This document shows positions 63,364-64,000 of a DNA stretch of 64,000 nucleotides, piece by piece. Made by a program: the position numbers and the translations under genes. Position 1 is the stretch's first letter, and each line of letters begins with the position of its first letter. Source of the stretch: Globisporangium splendens (taxonomy: Eukaryota > Oomycota > Peronosporomycetes > Pythiales > Pythiaceae); contig VFIW01000041.1 of NCBI GenBank assembly GCA_006386115.1, positions 62,001 to 126,000 on the forward strand, read 5' to 3'. Under the pieces are notes generated by a model. The model worked only from the letters and a program-made list of their open reading frames with translations. It searched no databases and had not been told where the DNA came from.

Positions 63364-64000
63364 TGTCATGAATGCATTCATTGACGTGAAGGAGTCGCTT
63401 GTTCGCGCTCCTGTCCTGGCGTTGCCGGACCACACGAAAGCCTTCAGTGTCGTGTGCGATGCCAGCGATTTTGCAATCGGCTGTGCGCTGATGCAGAAGG
63501 ATGATGACGGCCATGAGCGCGTCGTATCATACCAAAGCAGACTGCTTAAGGCAGCTGAAAAGAATTATCCTGTGCACGACAAGGAGCTGCTTGCGATCAA
63601 GTACGCCCTCTTGAAGTTCAGGGTCCACCTTTTGGGTGCGACACCGTTCGTTGTGTACACGGATCACGCGTCCTTGCGGACCGCGATCAATTCCCCCCAT
63701 TTATCGCAGCGAATGGCGCGATGGCTTGCATTCTTCTCCGAGTTCAACTTTCGGGTAGAATACAAGCCGGGAAAGGAAAATGTTCTGGCGGACGCGCTCT
63801 CGCGCCGTCCAGATTACGAGTCGAGCGCTGACAGCAGCTCTGACGCCCTGTGTTTGGAGCGCACTCCTGATCTCATGCATCTGAGCATCAGTCGAGTGCA
63901 AACAAAGCTCAAGGACAATATTCAGTCGCTTTATGCAAAGGACGATGAATGTCGCTTGTTGATTGCTCACTTTGACGGCTCGTCCAAAGAGTCATTGCCT
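63266..64000 (+). pseudogene. Retrotransposon 2 RT connection and RNase H, out of frame with the upstream Pol
   Basis: After the 5-nt deletion the Pol homology resumes in a different frame: 'ANYLHKYSHNYAARVRPLT', RNase H 'VCDASDFAIG', 'DKELLAIKYALLKF', 'YTDHASLRTAI' and 'YKPGKENVLADALSRRPDY'. It stays open to the window edge at the point corresponding to where element 1 is interrupted. Integrase not reached. Confidence 0.82.

Larger units (their letters stand above)
59324..64000 (+). mobile_element. Gypsy-type LTR retrotransposon 2 (runs off window)
   Basis: LTR, primer-binding site, gag and pol in the same order and -1 overlap as element 1 but clearly diverged in sequence. It starts inside the pol of element 1, so it is probably a nested insertion. 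A 5-nt deletion near 63264 disrupts pol. The integrase and 3' LTR lie beyond the window. Confidence 0.8.

Overview
The window is nuclear DNA of an oomycete, most likely a zoospore-forming Phytophthora/Pythium-type species. Evidence: two elicitin-like secreted proteins, an eEF3-type ABC ATPase, flagellum-associated genes (DRC8/EFCAB2 and MOK kinase), compact genes with short GT-AG introns, and Ty3/gypsy-type retrotransposons. No prokaryotic features, tRNA, rRNA or CRISPR were seen.

1-18.7 kb: a cluster of six LicD/fukutin-like type II membrane proteins (1-377 partial, 3367-4608, 4797-5897, 12180-13457, 13717-14844, 15555-16781). It is interspersed with two divergent pepsin-fold genes that have lost both catalytic aspartates, a PH-domain protein, eEF3, a tiny remnant resembling the start of peroxisomal thiolase, and an amino-acid transporter. 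One LicD member has lost its acidic active-site motifs.

19-36 kb: a secreted thaumatin-like/TOS1-like glycosidase (two exons), a TPR protein, a damaged secreted VWD-EGF gene, the flagellar EF-hand protein DRC8 (five exons) and NUP188 (two exons).

36-45 kb: a decayed PEP-mutase/isocitrate-lyase-family copy, ribosomal protein eL42, a predicted myristoylated alpha/beta hydrolase with a RanBP2 zinc finger, and two divergent membrane-anchored elicitin-like genes lacking canonical cysteines.

45-54.6 kb: a striking inverted duplication. A 1448-bp arm carrying a BAX-inhibitor-1 gene occurs at 45479-46926 (minus) and 51501-52948 (plus). The arms align without indels, introns included, and I saw one base difference. 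They flank DUS2 and a broken MOK kinase. The left copy lost its 5' end and may have gained a 4-codon exon. Both arms also carry sequence copied from the 3' end and flank of the DRC8 locus at 27.3-27.9 kb. An intact PEP-mutase-family gene follows.

54.8-64 kb: two gypsy-type LTR retrotransposons. The second appears to be inserted into the pol of the first. Both have gag and pol overlapping in the -1 frame, with a canonical, correctly phased slippery heptamer just before the gag stop. Both are damaged, and the second runs off the window.

Several lesions are single-base changes in homopolymer runs, so sequencing error has to be excluded before calling those genes dead.
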